In this document: piece by piece, positions 16,454 to 24,056 of the stretch
Layout of the letters: each line of letters opens with the position of its first letter
Position numbering within the stretch: position 1 is the stretch's first letter
From: JBLHOS01 sp047623825
Lineage (GTDB): Bacteria > Pseudomonadota > Alphaproteobacteria > Rhodobacterales > Rhodobacteraceae
DNA length: 24,095 bases
Direction: 5' to 3'
Assembly: GCA_047623825.1 (NCBI GenBank)
Contig: JBLHOS010000048.1
Span: 1-24,095, forward strand
The notes under the pieces: generated by a model
Databases searched by the model: none
The model's input: the letters and a program-made list of their open reading frames with translations, nothing else
What the model was told of the DNA's origin: nothing
Made by a program: the position numbers and the translations under genes

Positions 16454-16471
16454 TCGGCGTGATTGGCCAGA

Positions 16472-17326
16472 TTAAATCGCGCGGAACGCCTGTTTGATAT
16501 AACTGGCCAAAGCATCTGCCGGCTCATTCGTCGCCAATTCAGAGCGGTACATGTTTATCTTGATCTCTGGCAGGATTGGCAGCGCACCATTGTGGTGGAT
16601 CCGCTCAACGTAAGGTGGCTCTGTTCCATCGATACATGCATGCACGGCTAGATCGGCACTGACGCTGGCCTCAATGGTGCGTGTACTGTCGCTTTCGACG
16701 GCCATCTCCCAGCTGATCCCGGCACCGTCCAGCCCGCGCTGCACACCTTTGCGAAAGATACACGAATGCTCAAACGCCAAACGCAGCGGTCGTTGTTTCC
16801 AGACGGTGCCACCTAAGGCCCCGACCCAGATCAGCGGACGCTCCATTAGGGTCTCACCACCGGCCTCCAGCATATCCTCAGTCGTCAGGATTATATCAAC
16901 CTCGCCCCGCTCTAACAGGCGTTTCAGCCGCGATGTGTAGGACGACAGCAGTTGAACCTTCATCCGCGGATAAGCCGCATTAAAGCGGTGCAGAACCTGT
17001 GGGATCGCGGGGTAGACGATGTCAGAGGGAACACCAAAGACCAGCTCTCCCTCATATTCGGTTGAGGTCAGACGCCCCAAAACCTCATCATTCAACTCCA
17101 GCATGCGGCGCGCATATCCCAGCATCTGCTCCCCTGCGCCCGTCAGTGATAGCTTGCGCGCGGTCCGGTTCAGTAGGTCCACACCAATGCCTTCCTCTAA
17201 CCGCTTCAGCTGCATCGACACCGCCGATTGCGTCAAGTTGAGAAAGCCGCTGGCCTTAGTGACACCGCCGGCATCAGCAACCGCGACAAATGCCCGAAGA
17301 GAGGTAAGATCAAGATTTCTTGGCAT
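16472..17326 (-). CDS. LysR-family transcriptional regulator, 284 aa
   Basis: A typical LTTR. The winged helix-turn-helix lies at about residues 5-63 (LTSLRAFVAVADAGGVTKAS, LNLTQSAVSMQLKRLEEGIG, LLNRTARKLSLT). A co-inducer-binding domain of periplasmic-protein fold follows from about 85 (GELVFGVPSDIVYPAIPQVL, VDIILTTEDML). The length is normal. The frame is open to 17359, but the ATG at 17326 is chosen because the family begins close to it (MPRNLDLTSLRAFVAV) and a GGA lies upstream, whereas the codon at 17359 has no ribosome site. It is divergent from the DUF1127 gene at 17447 and convergent with the Hint gene (18 bases between stops). A palindrome with a T-N11-A core overlaps its own start codon and may be an autoregulatory site. 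The ligand is unknown. Confidence 0.93.
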   Translation of the reverse strand: MPRNLDLTSLRAFVAVADAGGVTKASGFLNLTQSAVSMQLKRLEEGIGVDLLNRTARKLSLTGAGEQMLGYARRMLELNDEVLGRLTSTEYEGELVFGVPSDIVYPAIPQVLHRFNAAYPRMKVQLLSSYTSRLKRLLERGEVDIILTTEDMLEAGGETLMERPLIWVGALGGTVWKQRPLRLAFEHSCIFRKGVQRGLDGAGISWEMAVESDSTRTIEASVSADLAVHACIDGTEPPYVERIHHNGALPILPEIKINMYRSELATNEPADALASYIKQAFRAI

Positions 17327-17343
17327 ATCAAATTCCGTGATAT
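17325..17343. promoter_or_regulatory. Possible LysR box
   Basis: ATATCA-AATTCCG-TGATAT is a perfect 6-7-6 palindrome containing TCA-N7-TGA, that is, the T-N11-A pattern of LysR-type operators. It overlaps the lysR start codon, as expected for autorepression, and lies about 105 bases upstream of the divergent DUF1127 start. Confidence 0.5.
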
Positions 17344-17446
17344 CAGACTTCAATAACATTCGTTTTCAATATGGATGAAAGACCTTCATATATCAAGCAT
17401 CGGAATGAAACGGCAGACTCACTTCAAGATTCGGAAAGGAACTCCC

Positions 17447-17659
17447 ATGTCTCTCGCACTTACAAAAACACGCACCTCGTTGCCAACCGTCGGCGCCCTA
17501 GTTTCTGTTGTCACCCTAGCTCTGGCAACCTGGAAACAGCGTAAAGATTTGGCCTCATTGGACGCGACCGCGCGCAGCGATCTTGGCCTGACCGATGCCC
17601 AAGTTTATATTGAAGCAAACCGCCCGATTTGGGATGTGCCGCATAATTGGCAACGTTAA
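17447..17659 (+). CDS. DUF1127 small protein, 70 aa
   Basis: A short basic protein of the DUF1127 (YjiS-like) type common in alphaproteobacteria. In some relatives such proteins affect phosphate, carbon or RNA metabolism, but no activity is assigned here. The N-terminus (MSLALTKTRTSLPTVGALVS) leads into a hydrophobic stretch of about 16 residues. The core follows: WKQRKDLASLDATARSDLGLT, matching the family's R-x-L-x-x-L-x(4)-L-x-DIGL pattern, and the tail WDVPHNWQR. I choose the ATG at 17447, which has AAAGGA 6 bases upstream; an earlier in-frame start at 17375 has no such site. It is divergent from the LysR gene and may be its target. A hairpin with a T-run at 17715-17757 ends the transcript. 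Confidence 0.88.
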   Translation: MSLALTKTRTSLPTVGALVSVVTLALATWKQRKDLASLDATARSDLGLTDAQVYIEANRPIWDVPHNWQR

Positions 17660-17714
17660 TCGATAAAAACGATCAAAAATCCGCAGTTCTTCGTACCAGA
17701 TGATCTTGAAATTC

Positions 17715-17757
17715 CGCCCACTTTCGCCAATATCAGAAGGCGAGCGTGGGCGTTTTT
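17715..17757 (+). terminator. Rho-independent terminator after DUF1127 gene
   Basis: CGCCCAC...CGCC pairs with GGCG...GTGGGCG (7 bp plus 4 bp with a short imperfect middle), a 10-base loop, then TTTTTG. It lies 55 bases after the DUF1127 stop and upstream of the next gene's ribosome site. Confidence 0.75.
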
Positions 17758-17796
17758 GTGATGTCCGCACCAGATCGCTATTTTTGGAGGCATCTA

Positions 17797-18537
17797 ATGG
17801 CACAACTCGGCACGATCCGGCAGGGCGCCGCTGGCGTCAGAACAGCTGAGATTGATCAGGGCTTGCGGGCCCATATGAACAAAGTCTACGCGACCATGTC
17901 TATTGGCATGCTCGTCACTGCCGGGGCCGCATGGTCCATTGGCACATCTGACTTCTTGCTGTCTTTCTTCCGGAACCCCGCAACACTCCAGCCGACCATC
18001 GGTGGCTGGATCATCATGTTTGCACCTTTGGCGATGGTTTTTGCCTTTGGCGCGGTGATCAATCGGATCTCTGCGGCGGCTGCACAATTATTTTTCTATG
18101 CTTTCGCCGCCGTTATGGGCGTATCGATCAGCTGGATCTTTTCGGTTTTTACCGGGGTCAGCATCGTGCAGACCTTCTTAGTAACCTCAATCGCCTTCGC
18201 CGGGCTTAGTCTTTACGGCTATACCACGAAGAAAGATCTTAGCGGTTGGGGCACCTTCTTAATGATGGGCGTGATCGGATTGATCGTGGCCTCAATCGTC
18301 AACATCTTTTTGCAGTCGCCCGCGATAATGTTCGCGATCTCTGCATTAGGCGTTTTGATCTTCGCAGGTCTTACGGCTTATGACACCCAGTCAATCAAGT
18401 CGGAGTATCTGGCCCATGCCCAACATGGTGATCAGGAATGGTTGGGTAAATCCGCGATCATGGGTGCGCTGCGCCTGTATCTGGATTTCATCAACATGTT
18501 CATGTTCTTGCTGCAGTTCATGGGCAACCGCAACTAA
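17797..18537 (+). CDS. Bax inhibitor-1/YccA family membrane protein, 246 aa
   Basis: An inner-membrane protein of the BI-1 (UPF0005, YbhL/YccA-like) family with about seven hydrophobic helices, for example IGMLVTAGAAWSIG, GWIIMFAPLAMVFAFGAVIN, LFFYAFAAVMGVSISWIFSV, TFLMMGVIGLIVASIVNIFL and ISALGVLIFAGLTAYDTQSI. The TAYDTQ motif with its Asp and the late acidic helix RLYLDFINMFMFLLQF are family hallmarks linked in homologues to a pH- or calcium-sensitive leak. The bacterial role is not settled; YccA modulates the FtsH protease in E. coli. The frame opens at 17746, inside the preceding terminator, so I choose the ATG at 17797, with GGAGG 7 bases upstream; MAQLGTIRQGAAGVRTAEID is the usual N-terminus. 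A strong terminator follows at 18561. Confidence 0.94.
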   Translation: MAQLGTIRQGAAGVRTAEIDQGLRAHMNKVYATMSIGMLVTAGAAWSIGTSDFLLSFFRNPATLQPTIGGWIIMFAPLAMVFAFGAVINRISAAAAQLFFYAFAAVMGVSISWIFSVFTGVSIVQTFLVTSIAFAGLSLYGYTTKKDLSGWGTFLMMGVIGLIVASIVNIFLQSPAIMFAISALGVLIFAGLTAYDTQSIKSEYLAHAQHGDQEWLGKSAIMGALRLYLDFINMFMFLLQFMGNRN

Positions 18538-18560
18538 CTGATCCTATGGTGACATCTGAC

Positions 18561-18594
18561 AAAGGGCCGGTCTTTGACCGGCCCTTTTGTTTTG
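18561..18594 (+). terminator. Strong Rho-independent terminator
   Basis: AAAGGGCCGGTC, a TTT loop and GACCGGCCCTTT form a perfect 12-bp stem, followed by TGTTTTG. It starts 23 bases after the Bax-inhibitor-family gene. Confidence 0.92.
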
Positions 18595-18631
18595 CGTATT
18601 TCTCCCCAGAAAAAGGCAACTATGCCGAGCA

Positions 18632-19138
18632 CTAGATCGCGCGATGCATCTGAACCGCCGGAAATGTGATGCCGGGACGCAGCATGATATCAATCTCACC
18701 AACACTGGCAAATCCCATGGCTTGGTAGAACGCGACAGCCGTGCGGGTGGATTGACACGATAGCCGAGTGATCCCGGCGGCCCGCGCCTGATCAAAACAA
18801 TGGTTCAGGAGCGTGCGGGCCAGTCCCCGCCGTGTGGCCTTGGGATGGGTTACGAAATGGCGCACATGACCCAGATCGTATGCCCTCTCCCCACCTTGCG
18901 GCCCGCCTTGCGTCCAACCACCCGCTGCCAACACCTGGCCCTGAGCGTCTTGCACCAGATAGTAGCTGCCACAGCGGAGCAATTCGGGGCGAGCGCGTGA
19001 AATCAGCGGGATTGCCGTTACCATTACCGAAGGCGGATAATCCGGTTTTAGCAAGATAGGGTAACTGGCAGCCAGCAGCGCATCAACTGCCGCAAGATCA
19101 TCCGGGCGCGTCGAGCGGATCGCGATCTGGTCCGTCAT
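18632..19138 (-). CDS. GNAT family N-acetyltransferase, 168 aa
   Basis: A single-domain acetyl-CoA-dependent acetyltransferase. MTDQIAIRSTRPDDLAAVDALL is the usual first strand and helix. The acetyl-CoA-binding motif A is at about residues 91-112: VRHFVTHPKATRRGLARTLL, with RRGLAR standing for the Q/R-x-x-G-x-G/A pyrophosphate loop. Motif B is FYQAMGF near residue 142. The substrate is unknown. The frame is open to 19171, but the ATG at 19138 has GAGG 8 bases upstream and gives the family N-terminus. It is transcribed on the minus strand, convergent with the Bax-inhibitor-family gene across the terminator at 18561. The minus-strand rpmG terminator lies directly upstream, so it is probably transcribed from its own promoter in the 50 or so bases before 19190. 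Confidence 0.9.
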   Translation of the reverse strand: MTDQIAIRSTRPDDLAAVDALLAASYPILLKPDYPPSVMVTAIPLISRARPELLRCGSYYLVQDAQGQVLAAGGWTQGGPQGGERAYDLGHVRHFVTHPKATRRGLARTLLNHCFDQARAAGITRLSCQSTRTAVAFYQAMGFASVGEIDIMLRPGITFPAVQMHRAI

Positions 19139-19190
19139 TGCGGTGCCTCGGTCGGATAGACCATTGATCAAACGGGTGAGGTCAGGACAA

Positions 19191-19223
19191 CAAAAAAGGG
19201 CCGCGCTGGTGTTGTGCGGCCCT
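19191..19223 (-). terminator. Rho-independent terminator of rpmG
   Basis: Read on the minus strand, AGGGCCGC, an 11-base loop and GCGGCCCT form an 8-bp GC-rich stem followed directly by TTTTTTGTTG. It lies 25 bases after the rpmG stop. Confidence 0.9.
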
Positions 19224-19247
19224 GCTTAGTCGGATGTCGTGGAAAGC

Positions 19248-19415
19248 TTACTTGATCTTGCCTTCTTTGTACTCGACATGCTTGCGCACAACAGGGTCAT
19301 ACTTTCGGACGACCATCTTCTCGGTCATGGTGCGCGCGTTTTTCTTGGTCACGTAAAAGTGGCCGGTGCCCGCCGTTGAGTTCAGGCGGATTTTGATTGT
19401 GGTCGGCTTCGCCAT
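19248..19415 (-). CDS. rpmG: 50S ribosomal protein L33, 55 aa
   Basis: A complete large-subunit ribosomal protein: MAKPTTIKIRLNSTAGTGHF, then YVTKKNARTMTEKM, then KYDPVVRKHVEYKEGKIK, nearly colinear with E. coli L33. It contains no cysteine, so it is the zinc-free (C-) form. The ATG at 19415 has GAGGAG 7 bases upstream; a longer open frame to 19460 has no support. It follows chrA on the same strand with 87 bases between them and has its own terminator at 19191-19223. Confidence 0.97.
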   Translation of the reverse strand: MAKPTTIKIRLNSTAGTGHFYVTKKNARTMTEKMVVRKYDPVVRKHVEYKEGKIK

Positions 19416-19502
19416 CGGTGGGCTCCTCGAATTTCGGGGCGGAAGCAGGGGCATCCGCATTCATTTGCTGAGTGCTGCCTTTTATCGCGCGCGGGCAAGG
19501 TG

Positions 19503-20804
19503 TCAACCGAAAAGCGGCAAAAATCCCATCTGCCATGCCAGTCCGGCGATTGCGAGGATCGGAAGAACCAAAAAAAGGTCCATTTTGCGCCAAAGTAGCA
19601 ACGCACCTGCCAGACAGGCCAACACGACCGAGCCCAGGTCCAAACTGCCGATCGTTGGGGTCCAGACCGCAACCGGGCCTAAAGGTACGCGCACCACCTC
19701 CCCAAACAGAACGTTCAATGCGAACCACAGTGACAAGTTCAAGATGACGCCGACCACTGCCGCCGTGATTGCATTTAATGCACCAGTCAGGCGGGGCTGC
19801 GCGCTGATCCATTCGATGTAGGGGGCGCCAACAAAGATCCACAAGAACGACGGTACAAACGTGACCCAAAGCGTGACAATCGCGGCCATGACGCCCAACG
19901 CCGTACCACCCTGCTGCGCGCCCGCCAAAAACCCTACAAACTCCGTCACCAAAATCAGTGGCCCTGGTGTTGTTTCGGCCAAACCCAGCGCATCCATCAT
20001 TTGCCCGGTTGTGAGCCAGCCGTAATCTGCCACCACCTGTTGAACCATATAGGCCAGCACCGCATAGGCCCCGCCAAAGGTGACAACCGCGAGCTTGGCG
20101 AAGAACAGGCCGACTTGGGTTAGCACGCTGTCTGGGGCCACCAGATAAAGTACCAGCAGCGGAGCCAGCCACAGTGTGGCCCAAACGACGGCAGTGCGTA
20201 TCGTTGCCGCGGGCCGCACCGATACGGGCGCTGCTGCCGGAACCGCGTCACCCGTCATGAACAGTGCACCGACCCCAGCGGCCGCGACAATGATCAACGG
20301 ATATGGCAATTCAAACACAAAGATCCCAACAAACGCCACCGCCGCCAACCCGTAGGCCAGCCTTGATTTCAGCGCCTTGCGACTGACCTTAAGAAGCGCC
20401 TGCAGCACAATGATGATCACCGCGGCTTTGATGCCCAAAAAAAGTGCCTCCACCAGCGCGACCTGTCCATAACTGGCATAAAGCATGCCAAGAGCCAGGA
20501 TCAATGCAGCCCCCGGCAGCACAAACAATAGCCCCGCGATCAGCCCACCGATTGTGCCCGCCAATCGCCAGCCGGCATAGGTCGCCAACTGCATCGCCTC
20601 AGGCCCGGGCAGCAACATACAAAAACTCAGGGCGTTCAAAAACTGCTTTTCGCTTAGCCAGGGGCGATCCTCAACCAGCTCTTGATGCATCAGGGCAATC
20701 TGGGCTGCGGGCCCTCCAAACGACATCAGCCCGATCCGCCCAAAGATCCGAAACAGGTCAGTAAGATCAGGTGCTACCCGGGATGCGTCAGTTGGGGCGG
20801 TCAT
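19503..20804 (-). CDS. chrA: Chromate transporter ChrA (CHR family), 433 aa
   Basis: An inner-membrane chromate efflux protein of the two-domain CHR family, which exports chromate (or sulfate-like anions). The N-terminal half carries FGRIGLMSFGGPAAQIALMH (about residues 21-40) and the signature LPGPEAMQLATYAGWR (about 65-80). The second half repeats the motif with VVTFGGAYAVLAYM and AETTPGPLILVTEFVGF. About ten to twelve hydrophobic helices are present and the length is normal. The ATG at 20804 has GGAG 7 bases upstream and overlaps the stop of an upstream open frame by ATGA. No intact ChrB regulator is present, and the DNA upstream looks decayed (20801-21259), so regulation by chromate may be lost. 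Whether it confers chromate resistance or has another anion as natural substrate is open. Confidence 0.93.
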   Translation of the reverse strand: MTAPTDASRVAPDLTDLFRIFGRIGLMSFGGPAAQIALMHQELVEDRPWLSEKQFLNALSFCMLLPGPEAMQLATYAGWRLAGTIGGLIAGLLFVLPGAALILALGMLYASYGQVALVEALFLGIKAAVIIIVLQALLKVSRKALKSRLAYGLAAVAFVGIFVFELPYPLIIVAAAGVGALFMTGDAVPAAAPVSVRPAATIRTAVVWATLWLAPLLVLYLVAPDSVLTQVGLFFAKLAVVTFGGAYAVLAYMVQQVVADYGWLTTGQMMDALGLAETTPGPLILVTEFVGFLAGAQQGGTALGVMAAIVTLWVTFVPSFLWIFVGAPYIEWISAQPRLTGALNAITAAVVGVILNLSLWFALNVLFGEVVRVPLGPVAVWTPTIGSLDLGSVVLACLAGALLLWRKMDLFLVLPILAIAGLAWQMGFLPLFG

Positions 20805-21052
20805 TGCACGGCTCCGTCTTGGGTGGGTCGCAACCCACCGCGGTAAAGCGCGTCAAAACTGCGCCACATTGCCTGTCGTCCTGCCGGGTAATCGTAACAT
20901 TTCTGTGACAGCTTAGCCAATAGCTGGGCAAGAATACGATCACTTCCTGCAACCAACTTAGCGTTCGCATCAATCTCAGGCACGGGTTGGTGAAACTGCG
21001 CGGTCAGCATCGAAACTGAGGTTAGCCGCGTTGCATCAAATTTCAGCCCCAC
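20801..21052 (-). pseudogene. Possible C-terminal remnant upstream of chrA (ChrB-like?)
   Basis: An open frame whose only start is a GTG at 21050-21052 gives 83 residues and ends with ATGA overlapping the chrA start, which implies real translation coupling at some time. GLKFDATRLTSV is followed by VPEIDANAKLVAGSDR and AMWRSFDALYRGG. The SFDALYRG end resembles the C-terminus of ChrB-type chromate resistance proteins (LFDALY), which normally precede chrA; that is a weak resemblance. No good ribosome site precedes the GTG and no complete ChrB is visible. The frame continues upstream past stops at 21077-21079 and 21146-21148. It could instead be an unrelated small protein coupled to chrA. Confidence 0.4.
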
Positions 21053-21259
21053 TGGAGCTAACGTGTCGCGCGGAACTCACAACAACTCGGCTGCGGTATA
21101 AAGTCTGCGGCCAAAGGCAACGAAATCCTGCGTCGCACTATTCCCCTACGTCCAAAGTGTCTCGCTGAGCGTAAGGAGGATCCCGGCACTGTCCAGCCCG
21201 GCCCAATCAGCCTTTGTTGGACAAGGTACCACGGCCAAAACCAAAATCATCCACCGCAT
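21053..21259 (-). pseudogene. Possible relic of a small secreted protein
   Basis: From an ATG at 21259 the minus strand reads MRWMILVLAVVPCPTKADWA, a signal-peptide-like start, then GLDSAGILLTLSETLWT, a stop at 21146-21148, then in the same frame GNSATQDFVAFGRRLYTAAELL and a second stop at 21077-21079. The pattern W-x-x-L-D-x-x-x-I then T-Q-x-F-x-A-x-G-R-x-L-Y resembles small secreted proteins of Rhodobacterales that I recognise but cannot name. Two in-frame stops and the abrupt end make a functional gene unlikely. The gap from 21064 to the purB start at 21338 otherwise holds no recognisable gene. Confidence 0.38.
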
Positions 21260-21337
21260 GCGACACCCGTTTCCTTGTGACTACCGTGCGTGCACCCTAT
21301 GAAGGCGCTGAAACTCAAACAAGTTAAAGGCGCGCTG

Positions 21338-22642
21338 ATGATCCCTCGCTACTCCCGCCCCGATATGGTCGCCATCTGGTCACCGCAGACCAAATTCCGC
21401 ATCTGGTATGAGATCGAGGCACATGCCTGCGACGCACAGGCCGATCTGGGTGTGATCCCACGCGAAAGTGCCGCCGCGGTCTGGAACGCGCGCGATGTCG
21501 AATTTGACGTCGACCGCATTGATGAGATTGAGGCCGTCACCAAACATGACGTCATCGCCTTTCTGACCCATCTGGCCGAGATCATTGGTCAGGATGAGGC
21601 GCGTTTTGTCCATCAGGGCATGACATCATCAGACGTTCTGGACACGACCTTCAATGTCCAGCTGGTCCGCGCCACTGATATCTTGCTGGCTGATATGGAT
21701 GCACTTTTGGTAGCACTTAAGCGGCGCGCGTTTGAGCACAAGGATACAATCCGCATAGGACGCTCACACGGCATTCACGCCGAACCGACAACTATGGGCC
21801 TAACCTTCGCACGATTTTACGCTGAGATGGACCGCAACCGGACCCGCTTGCAGGTCGCGCGCAAAGAGATCGCAACTGGTGCAATATCGGGTGCTGTTGG
21901 TACGTTCGCCAACATCGACCCAGCGGTTGAGGCATATGTCTGCACGCAACTGGGCCTTGAGCCTGAACCGATATCGACCCAAGTGATCCCGCGCGACCGG
22001 CACGCCGCATTCTTTGCGACCTTGGGTGTCATCGGTTCCTCCATCGAAAACCTATCGATCGAAATCCGCCATATGCAACGTACCGAAGTGCTGGAGGCTG
22101 AGGAGTTCTTCTCCAAAGGTCAAAAAGGCTCCTCGGCGATGCCGCATAAACGCAATCCCGTACTAAGTGAGAACCTGACTGGGCTTGCCCGTCTGGTGCG
22201 CATGGCCGTCATCCCGGCTATGGAAAATGTTGCCCTTTGGCACGAGCGTGACATCTCCCACAGTTCAGTTGAGCGCAACATCGGCCCCGACACCACTATC
22301 ACGTTGGATTTTGCGCTGTCACGCCTGACCGGCCTTGTCGATAAGCTGGTTATTTATCCAGATAACATGCTGGCGAATATGAATAAATTCCGGGGCCTAG
22401 TGCATTCTCAACGAGTGCTTTTGGCCCTGACACAGGCTGGCGTTAACCGCGAAGATGCCTACCGTTTGGTGCAGCGCAACGCCATGCGGGTCTGGGAAGA
22501 AGGCGCCGACTTCCTGACCGAACTAAAGGCAGACGTTGAGGTGACAACCGCCCTCAGCATTGCCGAATTGGAAGATAAATTTGACCTCGGCTATCACACC
22601 AAACATGTCGACACGATTTTTGCCCGCGTCTTTGGCGACTGA
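21338..22642 (+). CDS. purB: Adenylosuccinate lyase, 434 aa
   Basis: Catalyses two steps of purine synthesis: SAICAR to AICAR plus fumarate, and adenylosuccinate to AMP plus fumarate (EC 4.3.2.2), in the cytoplasm. It is a fumarase/aspartase superfamily member of the shorter B. subtilis/Thermotoga type. Visible: TSSDVLDT, GRSHGIHAEPTT with the catalytic His region, and the superfamily signature KGSSAMPHKRNP in the flexible loop that holds the catalytic Ser. The C-terminal helical domain ends HVDTIFARVFGD. The frame opens at 21290, but I choose the ATG at 21338, with AAAGG about 7 bases upstream; MIPRYSRPDMVAIWS is the normal N-terminus. It is transcribed alone, with a terminator at 22727. Nothing is missing. 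Confidence 0.97.
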   Translation: MIPRYSRPDMVAIWSPQTKFRIWYEIEAHACDAQADLGVIPRESAAAVWNARDVEFDVDRIDEIEAVTKHDVIAFLTHLAEIIGQDEARFVHQGMTSSDVLDTTFNVQLVRATDILLADMDALLVALKRRAFEHKDTIRIGRSHGIHAEPTTMGLTFARFYAEMDRNRTRLQVARKEIATGAISGAVGTFANIDPAVEAYVCTQLGLEPEPISTQVIPRDRHAAFFATLGVIGSSIENLSIEIRHMQRTEVLEAEEFFSKGQKGSSAMPHKRNPVLSENLTGLARLVRMAVIPAMENVALWHERDISHSSVERNIGPDTTITLDFALSRLTGLVDKLVIYPDNMLANMNKFRGLVHSQRVLLALTQAGVNREDAYRLVQRNAMRVWEEGADFLTELKADVEVTTALSIAELEDKFDLGYHTKHVDTIFARVFGD

Positions 22643-22726
22643 CCCGCGTAAGTGCTAGAGATTGTCCATCAACGAACGTCTCTTTGGTAGACCTGGCCGA
22701 TCGCGATCTTAGGTCCGTTATGCCCC

Positions 22727-22767
22727 AAAACACGTGCCCCGAATTTACTGGGCGCGTGTTTTGCGTT
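22727..22767 (+). terminator. Terminator of purB
   Basis: AAAACACGTGCCC pairs with GGGCGCGTGTTTT (13 bp with one G-T pair) around a 10-base loop, with the T-run formed by the end of the stem. It lies 84 bases after the purB stop; the symmetric A/T flanks would allow it to work in both directions. Confidence 0.75.
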
Positions 22768-22915
22768 TGCGCTGCCTGTCACGCGGTGCCGATTTCCCTA
22801 AAACTTTGCCACGAATTACGCACTCTTGCCCGCCCTGCAGCAACAAAGCCTTAACCCCGGCTCTGGCATATCTTCCAGTGCGAGTGGGTCGCGTTTTGGG
22901 AAATTGGGGATATCT

Positions 22916-23974
22916 ATGCGGGTCATAGGTCATGATCGTGACGTGGATCAACACATTCGGGCGACTAGCCCGGAATTGTCGTCCGCGCAAAAGGCGGCCG
23001 TTATCGTACGGCTACTCCTGAATGAGGGGGCAGCGCCGTCTTTGGGCAAGCTCAATCCTGAAATGCAAGCCAAGCTTGCGCGTCATATGACCAGCCTGAA
23101 ATACATCGACCGGACAACACTTTATGAGATCGTCACAGAATTCGCGGCCGCCCTGGATGCGATCGCGCTAACTTTTCCGCACGATCTGGGCGATGCTGTC
23201 GCAATGCTGGAGCAGCACTTGTCGGATGAGATCCTGTCTAATCTCAAGCAAGAGAATGAAGCCAAGACCCCAATGGATCCCTGGACAAAGGTGGTCCAGC
23301 GTGAGCCTGAAGACCTACGTCCACTCTTTGACAGCGAAAGTGCTGAAGTCTGCGCAATATTGCTGTCGAAATTACCCGTAGCCAAGGCTGCGACTTTGCT
23401 TGCTACGTTGCCAAGCGACCGCGCTTTGGCCATCGCGCACGCAGTCTCTTTAACCGGCAACGTGACACCGGACGTGGTGGTCAGGATCGGTGCCGCCTTA
23501 ACGATACAACTGCAAACCCGCCCCGCAAGTGCGTTTCTGGACAGTCCTGTCGACCGCATTGGTGCGATCCTCAACTCAGCCTCAGGGGCTATACGCGATG
23601 CGGTTCTGGGGGGGCTTGATCTGCGCGACGCAAGTTTTGCATCGGACGTTAGGCGTACAATTTTTACTTTTGTCCATATCCCACTCCGGGTCCAACCGCG
23701 CGACGTCCCCAAGATCATGCGCGATGTTGATCCAACTCAAACCGTTCTAGCACTCGCCGCGGGTAAACAAGAGGTTCCTGCAACGGTCGAGTTCTTGCTG
23801 GAAAACATGTCTCAACGTCTGGCCGACAGCTTGCGCGAAGAGGTTGAGGCGCGCGGTAATGTCCCCCAACAAGCTGGTGAAATAGCCATGAGCGCTGTGG
23901 TTGCCTCAATCCAGAACTTAGTTTCCGAAGGAGATATCACATTGGTGGAATACGAGGAGAACGAGACTCTCTAG
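22916..23974 (+). CDS. fliG: FliG-like flagellar motor switch protein, 352 aa
   Basis: Resembles the rotor protein FliG of the flagellar C-ring, but divergent, as is usual in Rhodobacterales. The N-terminal region (SSAQKAAVIVRLLLNEGAAP) is the FliF-binding part. The middle domain includes VCAILLSKLPVAKAATLLAT, corresponding to the family's EHPQ region; the EHPQ motif itself is replaced here by DSES. The C-terminal domain holds VPKIMRDVDPTQTVLALAAG, LLENMSQRLADSLREEVEAR and VASIQNLVSEGDITL, the torque-helix region with charged residues. The ATG at 22916 has GGGGA 5 bases upstream and gives a normal FliG length; the frame opens earlier at 22826. No other flagellar gene is in the window. Downstream continues beyond the window, so it may begin or lie outside a flagellar cluster. 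Confidence 0.78.
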   Translation: MRVIGHDRDVDQHIRATSPELSSAQKAAVIVRLLLNEGAAPSLGKLNPEMQAKLARHMTSLKYIDRTTLYEIVTEFAAALDAIALTFPHDLGDAVAMLEQHLSDEILSNLKQENEAKTPMDPWTKVVQREPEDLRPLFDSESAEVCAILLSKLPVAKAATLLATLPSDRALAIAHAVSLTGNVTPDVVVRIGAALTIQLQTRPASAFLDSPVDRIGAILNSASGAIRDAVLGGLDLRDASFASDVRRTIFTFVHIPLRVQPRDVPKIMRDVDPTQTVLALAAGKQEVPATVEFLLENMSQRLADSLREEVEARGNVPQQAGEIAMSAVVASIQNLVSEGDITLVEYEENETL

Positions 23975-24017
23975 GTCTGTTTGGCGCCTTTTCTTTTGGA
24001 AAAATACTCAATTGCAA

Positions 24018-24056
24018 CAGCCCCTCGGGTAATCCCCTCCCGAAACTAAGGGGCTG
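24018..24056. repeat. Inverted repeat after fliG-like gene
   Basis: CAGCCCCT and AGGGGCTG form a perfect 8-bp outer stem with an inner CGGG/CCCG stem. It lies 44 bases after the stop but no T-run follows, so it is not a standard terminator for the plus strand. Confidence 0.45.

Noticed and set aside
19297..20184. 295-codon minus-strand frame within chrA
   Set aside because: It overlaps chrA and the start of rpmG in another frame; the translation is low-complexity, with no recognisable domain, while the chrA frame is fully conserved.
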